A DNA stretch of 64,000 bases from SG8-30 sp963715485 (GCA_963715485.1 OY970244.1:2046001-2110000); one strand, 5' to 3'; shown: positions 42,973 through 52,131, counted from the first letter of the stretch. The notes: a model not told the origin generated them from the letters alone. Numbers and translations: made by a program.

Positions 42973-43692
42973 ATGAGCACGATGTTCGGATCGATGGGAT
43001 ACAGGCTGATACACGGCGAGCTGTGCTACACCCATGACGGCCGGGAACGGGGCCGGGAGCGATTCTCCATTTCCGTGCACGCAGATGGCTCGAGGATTCT
43101 CAGGGCAATGAGCGAGATATTCGAGACGCGCGTGCTGCGCGACGTCTCGGTTCGGGTCGGTCCGGACTGGTGCCCACGCGATGCCTTCGTGCGAATCACC
43201 GTCAACGACGAATTCCGTGGCAGCGGTTGGTTCGTCTTCGATGAAGGCGAGGCGCAGTGCGAGGCCCTTCACGCGCCTGCAACGCGCGTAAGCCAGCGGT
43301 CGAAGTGCACCGGCCGCGTTCGGTCCTTCGGTACGCATCCGATCCTCGCGGACGGCTGGCACACCGCGCTGTTTGACATGGACGGCGCGAGGCAACAGCA
43401 GTTCGACCGACTGATGATCAGCTCCTACGCCTTCGACGGCGCGACCGGTCCGGAGCTGTTGCCCAACGTATTCGGGCTCGAATTCATCGGTATCGAAGAG
43501 ATCACGGTACCGGCCGGTGCATTTCGCTGCCGGCATTTCCGCTTCCTGCTCCGCGGAACCGCGTTTGACTATCACCCACCCTACGATGTGTGGGTCACGG
43601 ATGACGGGGACAACGTGATGGTCCGGGCCCTGGTCGGTGCACCCAAGGACTTCCTCTACGAGCTAGCGTCCTGTGAACGAATCGAGCGCTGA
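42973..43692 (+). CDS. Hypothetical protein
   Basis: A 239-residue soluble protein rich in beta structure. There is no signal peptide or membrane segment. Segments such as EEITVPAGAFRCRHFRFLL and PYDVWVTDDGDNVMVRAL resemble DUF3108-like lipid/periplasmic proteins (VPAGxFxCxxxxxxxxx...DVWVxxD), but I cannot place it firmly. ATG 42973 has GGGAGG 7 bp upstream. It lies 28 bp after the membrane protein gene and is probably cotranscribed. Confidence 0.6.
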   Translation: MSTMFGSMGYRLIHGELCYTHDGRERGRERFSISVHADGSRILRAMSEIFETRVLRDVSVRVGPDWCPRDAFVRITVNDEFRGSGWFVFDEGEAQCEALHAPATRVSQRSKCTGRVRSFGTHPILADGWHTALFDMDGARQQQFDRLMISSYAFDGATGPELLPNVFGLEFIGIEEITVPAGAFRCRHFRFLLRGTAFDYHPPYDVWVTDDGDNVMVRALVGAPKDFLYELASCERIER

Positions 43693-43926
43693 TGCTGCAC
43701 CGTTGGTCTTCCGTGAGATTCTCGTACTGCCATGACCATCTGGGGGAGAGCGGACGCCGAGGGTTCTCAGTCACCGTGTCAGAACGGCAGGGCTGCCTGG
43801 GGCCGCCTATTGAAGTTCCAGGTCAGTGACGAGGGCCTCCTGCTGGTTCGAATGCGCTGGGAACTGCTGCAGACCACCTACGACCTGGTCAGCATCCAGG
43901 GTGACATCTTCTGAGCCTGCGACGCG

Positions 43927-44550
43927 TCAGGCTGGCACTTTCATTCCCCGCTGCACCGCGGGCCTTGCGCCGACCGCTTGGGCCCAGCGTGACAACGCCG
44001 GCAGGGAGCCGAGGTTGCCCGGGTAGCGCCTGGCGGAGGTCGCGGCGACAGGGTAGGCGATGATGTCGGCTATCGTGTACTCATCGCCGGCCAGATAGGC
44101 ATTTCGCGCAAGCTGCGTCTCGAGCGCCAGCAGCATCCGGTCCACGAGACGATCGTAGTACTCGACGGCCCAGGGTATCGATTCCGGAGCAAGCACGCTG
44201 AATGCAAACTGGCCGGAGTAGGCCGGCCCAACGTCGCTGGCGACGACCCCCATCCAGGTATAGACGGCGGCGCGCATCACGGGATCACCCGGCAGGAACC
44301 TGCCGGTCTTTTCGGCCAGGTACTGCAGGATGGCCTGAGTTCCATATACGCATACCGTGCGCCCGCCCGGAGCGTCGTGATCTACGATGCTCGGAATGCG
44401 GGCAACCGGGTTCATGGCGACATAGTCGGGTGACAGGTTTTGCCGGGCCACCAGGTCGTATTTTGTGACCGCGTAGGGCAGGCCGCATTCCTCGAGCATG
44501 ATTGAGGCCTTGAATCCGTTCGCGGTGGCGCTGGTGTGGAGATCGATCAC
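43927..44550 (-). CDS. Glutathione S-transferase family protein
   Basis: A 207-residue GST with thioredoxin-like N-terminal domain (LHTSATANGFKASIMLEECGLPY; ARIPSIVDHD with the cis-Pro) and helical C-terminal domain (LAGDEYTIADIIAYP). It is closest to the Ure2p/YfcG disulfide-reductase type. Start GTG 44550 has GGAGAAG upstream; the frame is open 11 more codons into the neighbouring gene. It may form a two-gene operon with the alpha/beta-hydrolase fusion. Confidence 0.88.
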   Translation of the reverse strand: MIDLHTSATANGFKASIMLEECGLPYAVTKYDLVARQNLSPDYVAMNPVARIPSIVDHDAPGGRTVCVYGTQAILQYLAEKTGRFLPGDPVMRAAVYTWMGVVASDVGPAYSGQFAFSVLAPESIPWAVEYYDRLVDRMLLALETQLARNAYLAGDEYTIADIIAYPVAATSARRYPGNLGSLPALSRWAQAVGARPAVQRGMKVPA

Positions 44551-44567
44551 TTCATTCTTCTCCCGGG

Positions 44568-46178
44568 CTAGGCATCCAGCCACCGCCTGATCGCCGTCGT
44601 GAGTGCGGGGGCGGGAGCGGAAGTATTGCTGTCACACGATTCCCCGAGCAACAGTGCCGGCCCGCACTGGAAGCCGGACAGCGTGGCTGGATCGAGGCCC
44701 GCTTCTACCCGCGCAAGAGCGGCGAAACCCTCTCCACACTTCAACAGCTCGACCAGTTCTTCATGTAGCGAGCCCGGGGCCAGGTCAGGATCGCCATCGT
44801 CGCGTATGGTGGCCGTCGTCCTCAGGTGCCAGGGACGCCACAGCCGCCGATCACGCAGCATGTACCACGCCTCCAGCAAGTGTGTCCCGTCCAGGCACGG
44901 CGTCAAGGCGGGCCAGGGGATCGATTCTGCTGCTGGAAGTACCCGATCGATGGCAACCAGGCTGCGGAACCGGGATGGTTGCATCGAGCGGAGCTGTGCC
45001 GCAACCGCAGCCCCGATGCCGTCGCCGATAAGGTCCGCGTCTCCCATTGCCAGTGAGTCCAGTGCAGCGCGCACCGCTTCAGCGTGGACGGCAATCGCCT
45101 CGTTTGACGCGTCGCTGTCGCCGTGGCCCGGCAGGTCGATGGCCACCTGCGGACGCTTCAAAGCCAGGGAGGTGAACAGCCCTTCCATTAGCCGGGCGGA
45201 GGCGCCTGCGCGATGCAGCGCTACCAGTGGCCGTTCATCCCCGGCGGAAACGATGCGCGCATGCAGCTGGAATTCACCCGCATCAAGCATGGTGCTGGAA
45301 AATCGATCCGGCCACGGCGGACATACGGCGGGCTGCTGTGCCGGCCCACCCGTCCATTCGGACGCAATCGCCTCCGCGATGCCGCAGGCGCGATCGGACA
45401 TGGTGGGTCCAAGATCGAGAACCCGGAAGTTCTCCGGCAGTCCTGCGGCGATCAGTGCGTCGGTAATCGCGAGAGCAATGCTCGACGGCCAGCGCGTCAG
45501 GATTGCCGGTACGCGGCACCGCAGCACGCGTTCTGCCCGCTCATTATAAAACGCTGGGCGATAAGCCCAGTCGTAGCGGGAGCCGGCGCGGAGATAATCC
45601 AGCAACATTACCTGCAATGCAGCCGCCGGCGGCAGGTCACGAGGAATGCGCGCCTGCTGGCGCACGTCGTTCCACGGAAAAAATACTCCGAGGTCCCGCA
45701 CCAGTCCCCAGAGGGCCATCAGGTGTCCGCCATCGTGACGAGGTGACACGTCAGGAAAGTAGCCATCGACGAGTCGCTCACACACTGCAGCGGGTATGTG
45801 TCCCGCCGTGTCCATGACCAGCAAGGCCACGCGCTCCGGATGGCTGGCCGCGAACTCCAGCCCTATCTGTGCCCCGGTGGCTGCGCCATACAGGCAGCAG
45901 CGCTGGATGCCGAGCGCATCGAGCGTCGCCGCGAGCGGCTCCAGAAACGGCTCGAGCGACGCGGGCTTCTCCGGCAGGGATTCCGAGAGCCCGTAGCCGG
46001 GTGTATCCAGGGCAAATACCTGGCAGTGGCGTGCGATCTCCGTGGCCACCGGTAGCACCGCCTGGGAGGAAAGCGGGGAGGGGTGCAGCATCACGACCGG
46101 CGGCCCGGAACCCGCGGTCCGGTAATGGACCTGTCGATCGCCGACTCGAAGGAAACATCGTCGAAACATGTCTACCAC
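44568..46178 (-). CDS. Tandem alpha/beta-hydrolase fusion without canonical nucleophiles
   Basis: A 536-residue protein made of two alpha/beta-hydrolase domains (about 1-290 and 295-536). Domain 1 has VVMLHPSPLSS, ALDTPGYGLSES and the elbow YGAATGAQIG, with Ala100 at the Ser position. Domain 2 has LVALHRAGASA, AIDLPGHGDSDA and the elbow GDGIGAA, with Gly387 at the Ser position. Both sites thus lack the nucleophile. Domain 1 resembles a group with GxHTGA-type elbows. The function is unknown. It is divergent from marR. Confidence 0.75.
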   Translation of the reverse strand: MVDMFRRCFLRVGDRQVHYRTAGSGPPVVMLHPSPLSSQAVLPVATEIARHCQVFALDTPGYGLSESLPEKPASLEPFLEPLAATLDALGIQRCCLYGAATGAQIGLEFAASHPERVALLVMDTAGHIPAAVCERLVDGYFPDVSPRHDGGHLMALWGLVRDLGVFFPWNDVRQQARIPRDLPPAAALQVMLLDYLRAGSRYDWAYRPAFYNERAERVLRCRVPAILTRWPSSIALAITDALIAAGLPENFRVLDLGPTMSDRACGIAEAIASEWTGGPAQQPAVCPPWPDRFSSTMLDAGEFQLHARIVSAGDERPLVALHRAGASARLMEGLFTSLALKRPQVAIDLPGHGDSDASNEAIAVHAEAVRAALDSLAMGDADLIGDGIGAAVAAQLRSMQPSRFRSLVAIDRVLPAAESIPWPALTPCLDGTHLLEAWYMLRDRRLWRPWHLRTTATIRDDGDPDLAPGSLHEELVELLKCGEGFAALARVEAGLDPATLSGFQCGPALLLGESCDSNTSAPAPALTTAIRRWLDA

Positions 46179-46285
46179 TTTCTGGACATCCAGGCTGCGC
46201 CGGGCTCAGGGGGAGGTTACATCAGGGCGCCGGGATAGGCAGGTCAATGAGAGAAAAGGACGAGAAAGGCACGCTAAGTCACTAG

Positions 46286-46325
46286 ATTATAATAAGAAAT
46301 AGATTCTTACTACTATAATAGTAAG
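46286..46325 (+). promoter_or_regulatory. MarR operator and divergent promoter region
   Basis: The perfect inverted repeat CTTACTA (46306-46312) / TAGTAAG (46319-46325) flanks CTATAA, which places a perfect -10 TATAAT (46314-46319) at its centre. A minus-strand TATAAT (46291-46286) faces the opposite gene. This is a typical MarR autoregulatory layout. Confidence 0.6.
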
Positions 46326-46326
46326 C

Positions 46327-46830
46327 ATGTTTATAATAAATATACTTATGAATAATCCATCCAGCCCCCAACGCCTCGACGAAACCCTCGGATACCTCGT
46401 TCTGGATGTCGGCCGGCTAATGGCGGCTCGATTCGATGCCCGCGCACGAGCCCTCGGGATAACTCGGGCCCAATGGTCGCTGATAGCGGCCGTGGTTCGC
46501 GGCGAGGGCTCGACCCAGGCGCAGCTCGCGGAATGGATGCAGCTGACGCCAATATCGGTCGGCCGGCTGGTCGACCGCATGCAGAAGGCTGGCTGGGTGG
46601 AGCGGCGTTCCGAACCGAGCGATCGTCGCGCTTACCGCATTTATCTGACGGAGAAGGCGCACGCAATCAGGCCGGAACTTCGGCGTCTCAGCGCACAGAC
46701 TGAGCAGGAGGCCCTCGGCGGACTCGACGCTGCCGGACGCAAGTGGTTGCTGTCGAGTCTGGCCAGCGTGCGATTGAGGCTCACGGAGATGCCGGCGGTC
46801 AGTGGCAGAGGCAGGAATGGCCACGGCTGA
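46327..46830 (+). CDS. MarR-family regulator
   Basis: A 167-residue winged-HTH repressor: GITRAQWSLIAAVVRGEGSTQAQLAEWMQLTPISVGRLVDRMQKAGWVERR is the DNA-binding core with the wing in SDRRAYRIYLTEKA. It precedes and overlaps emrA, so it probably represses the efflux pair in response to a toxic ligand. The start could be ATG 46327 (leaderless, 7 nt after the -10) or ATG 46348; neither has a ribosome site. Confidence 0.88.
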   Translation: MFIINILMNNPSSPQRLDETLGYLVLDVGRLMAARFDARARALGITRAQWSLIAAVVRGEGSTQAQLAEWMQLTPISVGRLVDRMQKAGWVERRSEPSDRRAYRIYLTEKAHAIRPELRRLSAQTEQEALGGLDAAGRKWLLSSLASVRLRLTEMPAVSGRGRNGHG

Positions 46831-47917
46831 ACCGCACACTTCCGCGCAGCCTGCGACGGCACGGCGCGGTCGCGCTAGTCGCGTCCTGGTATGGGCCGGA
46901 CCTGTCGTGGCCGCCCTAGGCGGCCTGGCCTGGTATGCCTTTACCGGGCGCTACGTCACAACCGATAACGCCTACGTCAAGGCCGATGTCATCGCCATCG
47001 CGCCCCGGGTCGCGGGTACCGTTGCGAGCGTGTCGGTCGAGTCGGATGCCATGGTTGATGCCGGACAGGTACTTGTCCGGCTTGATGATACGGAGGCCCG
47101 GCTCTCTGTCTCCCGGGCGGAGGCGGAGCTGGCGGCCGAGATTAATGAAATCGAGTCGCTGCGGCTGCAGATTTCAGCAGCTGAGGCGAGAATCCAGGCT
47201 GCACGAGCCCGTCTGGACTACAGGCAACGGGAAGCGCTGCGGATCGAGGGACTGGCCGCGCAGGGGATCGCGTCTCGCGTCGGCTATGACGCCGCGGTCG
47301 AGGACGCCCGGGTCGCCCGCGACGCCACCTTGATCGCCGAGCGTGAGATGCGTGAGTTGGTTGCGCGACTCGGGGGCGATCCCGCCGCGCCCGCGGCGGC
47401 GAACCCACGGGTCATGTTGAAGCAGGCAGCGCTCGAACAGGCTCGCGTCAGTCTGGGGTACGCGATCATCCAGGCTCCGCGCAGTGCCCAGGCCGGTGTC
47501 GTTGAGATATTTCCCGGCGAGCAAGTGAAGGCGGGCGAACGAATCCTGAGCCTGGTTGGAACGAACGCTCCCTGGCTCGAGGCCAATCTCAAGGAAACCC
47601 AGGTCGGCAGGCTGGTCGTCGGGCAACCCGCCCGCGTGGAATTCGACGCCTATCCAGGCATCGAATGGCGAGCCCGAGTGTCCAGCCTCGGCCCCGCAAC
47701 TGGAGCGGAATTCGCGCTCTTGCCACCCGAGAATGCCTCCGGTAACTGGGTCAAGATCGTCCAGCGCGTCCCGGTTCGCCTGGACTTCGAGACGGACAAC
47801 CCGATTCTGGCGCTGCGTGCCGGCATGAGCGCCGAGCTCAGCATTGACACTGGCGAGGGAAGTCGTCGCTTTCGGCGTTTCCTGAGCGACCGCAGCGGAA
47901 TCGCGGGACCGAGATGA
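46817..47917 (+). CDS. HlyD/EmrA-family efflux adaptor
   Basis: About 366 residues. A single N-terminal membrane helix (VLVWAGPVVAALGGLAWYAF) is followed by the lipoyl half-motif TDNAYVKADVIAIAPRVAGTV, a coiled-coil hairpin (about 95-200) and the beta-barrel domain. It links an inner-membrane EmrB-type pump to an outer-membrane channel, which is not encoded here. ATG 46817 overlaps the marR end by 14 bp; GTG 46802 is possible. Confidence 0.9.
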   Translation: MATAEPHTSAQPATARRGRASRVLVWAGPVVAALGGLAWYAFTGRYVTTDNAYVKADVIAIAPRVAGTVASVSVESDAMVDAGQVLVRLDDTEARLSVSRAEAELAAEINEIESLRLQISAAEARIQAARARLDYRQREALRIEGLAAQGIASRVGYDAAVEDARVARDATLIAEREMRELVARLGGDPAAPAAANPRVMLKQAALEQARVSLGYAIIQAPRSAQAGVVEIFPGEQVKAGERILSLVGTNAPWLEANLKETQVGRLVVGQPARVEFDAYPGIEWRARVSSLGPATGAEFALLPPENASGNWVKIVQRVPVRLDFETDNPILALRAGMSAELSIDTGEGSRRFRRFLSDRSGIAGPR

Positions 47918-49434
47918 AGGGTGAGACCTGGGACCTGTCCGCGGCCCAGCGCTTCTTCCTCACCCTGGCGTCAGTATTGGCCACGACGCTCATGGCGATC
48001 GACATCACTGTTGCCAGCGTGGCCCTGCCACAGATCCAGGGGTCCCTGTCGGCTACGGCCGACCAGGTCTCGTGGGTACTGACCTCCTACGTGATCGCGC
48101 TCGCGGTGGCCACACCGGCCGTCGGCCCGCTAGCCGAGCGTTTCGGCCGCAAGCGTGTCTTTCTGTGGGCCGTCGCCAGCTTTACCGTCGCCTCGGTGCT
48201 GTGCGGATTGTCGTGGTCGCTCGAGCTGATCGTGATGTTCCGCTTCCTCAAGGGGCTGGCCGCCGCATCGCTTGTGCCAATCGCCCAGGCTGTGCTGATG
48301 GACGCATATCCGCCCGGACGCCAGGGTGAAGCGATGGCTTACTGGACCATTGGCGTCATGGTGGGACCAGTTGTCGGCCCGCTGCTGGGCGGCTGGCTGA
48401 CCGACGCCATCAGCTGGCGCTGGATCTTCTTCATCAACGTCCCGTTCGGTGTGCTTGCCTATCTCTCGATTGCGGCCTTCCTGCCGCCAGACCGACAGCC
48501 GATGCGGCGACGCTTTGACACCTTCGGATTCCTGGCCCTGGCCATTGGGCTGGCCTGCCTCCAGTTCGTACTCGACCGTGGGGAACGGGAAGACTGGCTG
48601 GACTCGACGTTGATCGTCGCGCTGCTACTGACGTCGGCCGCCGGTCTGTGGACTTTCATCACGCATTCGCGTGGTGCCAGGGATCCCTTCATACCACGCG
48701 CGCTTTTCCATGACCGCAACTTCAACGCCTGCCTGTTGCTGACCTTCGTGACCAGCGGGATCTTCTACGCCAACCTCTCCATGTACGCACCGATGCTGCA
48801 GTCTGTACTCGGCTACCCGGCACGTGAAACCGGCCTGATGCTGGCGCCGCGCGGGGTCGGGGTGCTGCTCGGTGTGGCCGCGACCGGGCTGCTCCGGCGC
48901 TGGATGACCGACAGGTCGCTGGTCGCGATCGGCATTGCCGGGGCGGCCGCCTCGATCTGGGCGGTAAGCGGGTTTTCGCTCGAGGTTGGAGAGCCGACCA
49001 TCGTCCGCGTCGGTTTTGCGCAGGGCTTCTGTTACGGGGTGATGTTCGCTCCACTGACGACTGCGACCTTCGCAACCCTGCCACCGAATCTCCGGACCGA
49101 CGGAGCATCACTGGTGCAGCTGGTCAGGCAGCTGTCCGGAGGATTCGGCATCGCGCTCGGATTCGGCCTGCTGATCCGCCGCAGCCACGGCAGCGCCCTG
49201 GACCTGGCCGCACGCATCAACCTGGACGCACCCGCTTGGATCGCACCGCTCGAGTCGGCGGGCGAACTCGCTCCTGCGCTTATCCATGCGGAGATCCAGC
49301 GCCAGGCTGCGATGCTCGCCTACCTCGACGTGGTTACCGTGATGTCTATCGCGCTGGTGGCCATCCTGCCGCTGCTGGCGACGCTACGGGCAGGGCGACC
49401 CGGCGCAGCCCCGCCGCCGGCGGCAGGACCCTAG
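47914..49434 (+). CDS. EmrB/QacA-family (DHA2) drug efflux MFS transporter
   Basis: A 506-residue, 14-helix pump. Motif A (LAERFGRKRVFL) and the DHA2 signature around MDAYPPGRQGEAMAYWTIGVMVGPVVGPLLGGWLTD are clear. It overlaps emrA by 4 bp and completes the MarR-EmrA-EmrB unit. Its stop codon abuts that of the convergent oxidoreductase with no spacer. Confidence 0.9.
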   Translation: MKGETWDLSAAQRFFLTLASVLATTLMAIDITVASVALPQIQGSLSATADQVSWVLTSYVIALAVATPAVGPLAERFGRKRVFLWAVASFTVASVLCGLSWSLELIVMFRFLKGLAAASLVPIAQAVLMDAYPPGRQGEAMAYWTIGVMVGPVVGPLLGGWLTDAISWRWIFFINVPFGVLAYLSIAAFLPPDRQPMRRRFDTFGFLALAIGLACLQFVLDRGEREDWLDSTLIVALLLTSAAGLWTFITHSRGARDPFIPRALFHDRNFNACLLLTFVTSGIFYANLSMYAPMLQSVLGYPARETGLMLAPRGVGVLLGVAATGLLRRWMTDRSLVAIGIAGAAASIWAVSGFSLEVGEPTIVRVGFAQGFCYGVMFAPLTTATFATLPPNLRTDGASLVQLVRQLSGGFGIALGFGLLIRRSHGSALDLAARINLDAPAWIAPLESAGELAPALIHAEIQRQAAMLAYLDVVTVMSIALVAILPLLATLRAGRPGAAPPPAAGP

Positions 49435-50427
49435 TCAGAGTTCGCCACCGACCTTGATCAGGCTCCGACCAAGCAGGCGCCGGCCCTCGAAGAGCTGGTG
49501 AGCCAGCGGAACCTCCTCGAGCTCGAAGATCCGCTCCACAGGTATCCTCCAGCGTCCATCGGACAATGCGGAAACGATCTCTTCGTTCTCCGCCCCGTGG
49601 CTGCGCGCCTGGTGAAAGAACTGGACAAATCCCGTGACACTGAAACTCTTGCCGATCAATTGCGAGATATTCACCGGCGGTGCCTGGCCGGCCATCGCGC
49701 CCAGGTAGATGACGTTGCCGAGCGGCGCAATCACTTCGTAATTGCGCGGCGCATCAGGACCGGCGTTGCCATCGACGATCACATCAACACCACGCCCGCC
49801 GGTCAGTTCCTTAAGTCGCGCAACCCACCCGTTGTTACTGTAATCGAGCACGTCGGCAGCGCCGAACTGGCGCGCATACTCTACCTTGTCGGGACCACCA
49901 GCCAGCCCGAACACGGTCGCTCCGGCCGCCAGGGCAATCTGGGTCGTCAGTGATCCGACCGCGCCGGCAGCCGAATGGACCAGCATCGTCATGCCCGGCG
50001 CGATGCGCGCGGCCGAGTGGACCAGGTGCCAGGAAGTCGCGGCACAGGTTGCAAACACGGCGCCGAGCTTCCAGTCGAATGTCTCGGGTATCGTCACCAG
50101 TCGCGCTGCGGTCGCCAGCGCAAATTCGCCGTTGCCGCCCCACTCAGAAATGGCAGCGACGCGACGTCCGACCAGATCCGGTTCCACGCCGGCGCCGACG
50201 GCATCGACGCGACCCGCGTATTCGTAGCCCGGCACGAAGGGAAAGCCCGGGTGTCCCCATTTGATTCTGTCGGCACGCGCATGTGTGTCGAGCGGGTTGA
50301 GCGCCGAATAGGCTACCTTGACACGTACCTGGCCGGGTCCCGGATCGGGTATCGGCAGGGTCTGCAGGACGAGGCTCTCGGGGCCGCCGGCCTGCCCGGC
50401 GACGATGGCGTTCATGGTATTGGTCAT
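49435..50427 (-). CDS. Zinc-type alcohol dehydrogenase-like / NADPH:quinone reductase
   Basis: A 330-residue MDR-superfamily oxidoreductase without structural-zinc cysteines. VPGYEYAGRVDAVGAG, the Rossmann VHSAAGAVGSLTTQIALAAGATVFG and NVIYLGAMAG point to a quinone-oxidoreductase-type NADPH enzyme. Its ATG overlaps the aldehyde dehydrogenase stop by 4 bp, so the two form an operon divergent from the UbiD cluster. Confidence 0.88.
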   Translation of the reverse strand: MTNTMNAIVAGQAGGPESLVLQTLPIPDPGPGQVRVKVAYSALNPLDTHARADRIKWGHPGFPFVPGYEYAGRVDAVGAGVEPDLVGRRVAAISEWGGNGEFALATAARLVTIPETFDWKLGAVFATCAATSWHLVHSAARIAPGMTMLVHSAAGAVGSLTTQIALAAGATVFGLAGGPDKVEYARQFGAADVLDYSNNGWVARLKELTGGRGVDVIVDGNAGPDAPRNYEVIAPLGNVIYLGAMAGQAPPVNISQLIGKSFSVTGFVQFFHQARSHGAENEEIVSALSDGRWRIPVERIFELEEVPLAHQLFEGRRLLGRSLIKVGGEL

Positions 50428-51947
50428 TGGTTTTCTCCCGAACCCGAACCGAGTTGCGGCAACACTGCCGCGTCGATCGGTATGGTAGTTGTCTTGAGCT
50501 CAGTGAAGAACTCCGCGCTGGACGTCGCACCGTCGCGACCGACACCAGATTGCTTGAAGCCGCCAAACGGTGCCCGCAGGTCGCGGACCATCGGCGTGTT
50601 GACCCAGACTGTACCGGCGCGGACATCCCGGCTGACTTTCATCGCGGCGTCGAGATCCCGCGACCAGAGGTAGCAAACGAGCCCGAATGGCGAGTCATTG
50701 GCAATCGAAATCGCTTCCTCGAGCGTATCGAAGGTCAGGAACGTGGCGAAGGGGCCGAATATTTCTTCCTGGCAGATACGGGTTCGATTCGATGGCGCCA
50801 TGACGGCCGTCGGCTGCATGTAATAGCCGCGCTCGAAACCGCCGGCCCGCCCGCCGCCGGCCAGCACGGTCCCACCCTCCGAACGGGCCACTTCGACGTA
50901 GGACAGCACGCGTTGCAGGTGCTCGGCATAGGCCAATGGCCCGATCTCGGTTTCCGCGGCCATTGGATCACCAATGCGCAGCTTGCGGGTTCTCTCGACG
51001 AAGCGCTCGATGAATCCGCTGGCGACGTCGCGCTGCACGAGGATGCGGGACCCGGCAAGGCACTGCTGGCCGTTATTCGAGTAGATTCCCGCCAGTGCAC
51101 CGTCGATTGCACGGTCCAGATCGGCGCTCCGCTCGATGATGTTGGCCGACTTGCCACCGAGCTCGAGTATGCAGGGCTTCAGGTTGGCGCCAGCCGCCTG
51201 CATGATCATGCGTCCAGTGCGGGTTCCGCCGGTAAAGCCCACCATGTCTATGTCCGCGCTCCTGACGAGGGCGGAACCTGTGACGGCGCCACGCCCATTG
51301 ACCAGGTTCACGACCCCAGGTGGCAGCCCGGCTTCGTGCATCAGTTCCACCATGCGGGCAACCGCGAGCGGCGTGTACTCCGAAGGCTTCAGCACGCAGG
51401 TGTTGCCGAAGGCGATGCAGGTCGCGATACGCATCGATGACAGGGCGAGCGGCGCATTCCAGGGTGAGACCAGCGCCGCCACGCCCTTTGGCTCGCGGGT
51501 CACGTAGGTCAGGTATCCGCGCGACTGCGTGTACACCTCGCCGGACAGGGTGCTGGCCACCTCGGCGAAGAATTCGAAATTGCGGGTCATCCGCCGGATC
51601 TGTCCACGCACGTGGGTGAGCGGGATCCCCGTGTTCAGCACCTCAAGCCAGGCAAGCTCCTCGGCATGGGCGCGAAGCCGGTCGCGAATCGCATGGAGAA
51701 TATCGTTGCGATCATTGATGTCCATTCGTGGCCAGGGGCCGTAGTCAAATGCATCGCGCGCCGCCGCAATGGCCAGTTCAACCTCGTCGGGGTCGGCTTC
51801 ACGCAGCAGGCTGACTGGTTCCTCGGTAGCTGGACAGATCACCTGCAGGTCGAAGCCACTACGAGCCGCCGCGATCGCCTCGCCGGCGATGATGCTGGTC
51901 ACCCTCTGGTTGACCGGAAAGGCCGGTACGGCGGTCGCGTGGACCAT
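50424..51947 (-). CDS. Aldehyde dehydrogenase
   Basis: A 507-residue NAD(P)-dependent enzyme. The general base Glu is in LELGGKSANII and the catalytic Cys in NNGQQCLAGSR; SPWNAPLALS and FGPFATFLTFD are the cofactor and C-terminal motifs. It is nearest the hydroxymuconic-semialdehyde/betaine-aldehyde group. ATG 51947 follows GAGGGAGAG; an in-frame start 8 codons earlier is less likely. Its divergence from ubiD suggests oxidation of an aldehyde in the same pathway. Confidence 0.9.
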   Translation of the reverse strand: MVHATAVPAFPVNQRVTSIIAGEAIAAARSGFDLQVICPATEEPVSLLREADPDEVELAIAAARDAFDYGPWPRMDINDRNDILHAIRDRLRAHAEELAWLEVLNTGIPLTHVRGQIRRMTRNFEFFAEVASTLSGEVYTQSRGYLTYVTREPKGVAALVSPWNAPLALSSMRIATCIAFGNTCVLKPSEYTPLAVARMVELMHEAGLPPGVVNLVNGRGAVTGSALVRSADIDMVGFTGGTRTGRMIMQAAGANLKPCILELGGKSANIIERSADLDRAIDGALAGIYSNNGQQCLAGSRILVQRDVASGFIERFVERTRKLRIGDPMAAETEIGPLAYAEHLQRVLSYVEVARSEGGTVLAGGGRAGGFERGYYMQPTAVMAPSNRTRICQEEIFGPFATFLTFDTLEEAISIANDSPFGLVCYLWSRDLDAAMKVSRDVRAGTVWVNTPMVRDLRAPFGGFKQSGVGRDGATSSAEFFTELKTTTIPIDAAVLPQLGSGSGENQ

Positions 51948-52079
51948 GGGTCTCTCCCTCGTGACCGGCATTCGGTCCTGTCAGGTCAATTCGCCCCAGC
52001 CGCGTGGACTCGATTTACCGTGGATGTACCCCGGATGTCGGGATCGCTGGGCAGCTATGGATTGTATGAGCAGCGGTCA

Positions 52080-52093
52080 TCATGTCAACATGA
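52080..52093. promoter_or_regulatory. Inverted repeat, candidate operator between ALDH and ubiD
   Basis: TCATGT (52080-52085) and ACATGA (52088-52093) form a perfect 6+2+6 palindrome. It lies 39 bp before ubiD in a 184-bp divergent gap. The HutC-type regulator at 55065 is the natural candidate to bind it. Confidence 0.45.
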
Positions 52094-52131
52094 CGACTAT
52101 GCCTTGATTCAGGTGATGCCGGACCGGGCCC

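Noticed and set aside
43732..43914. A 60-codon ORF between the hypothetical protein and the GST gene
   Set aside because: No ribosome site, no recognisable motif, composition not clearly coding, and it merely fills a 234-bp gap. Kept as unproven.
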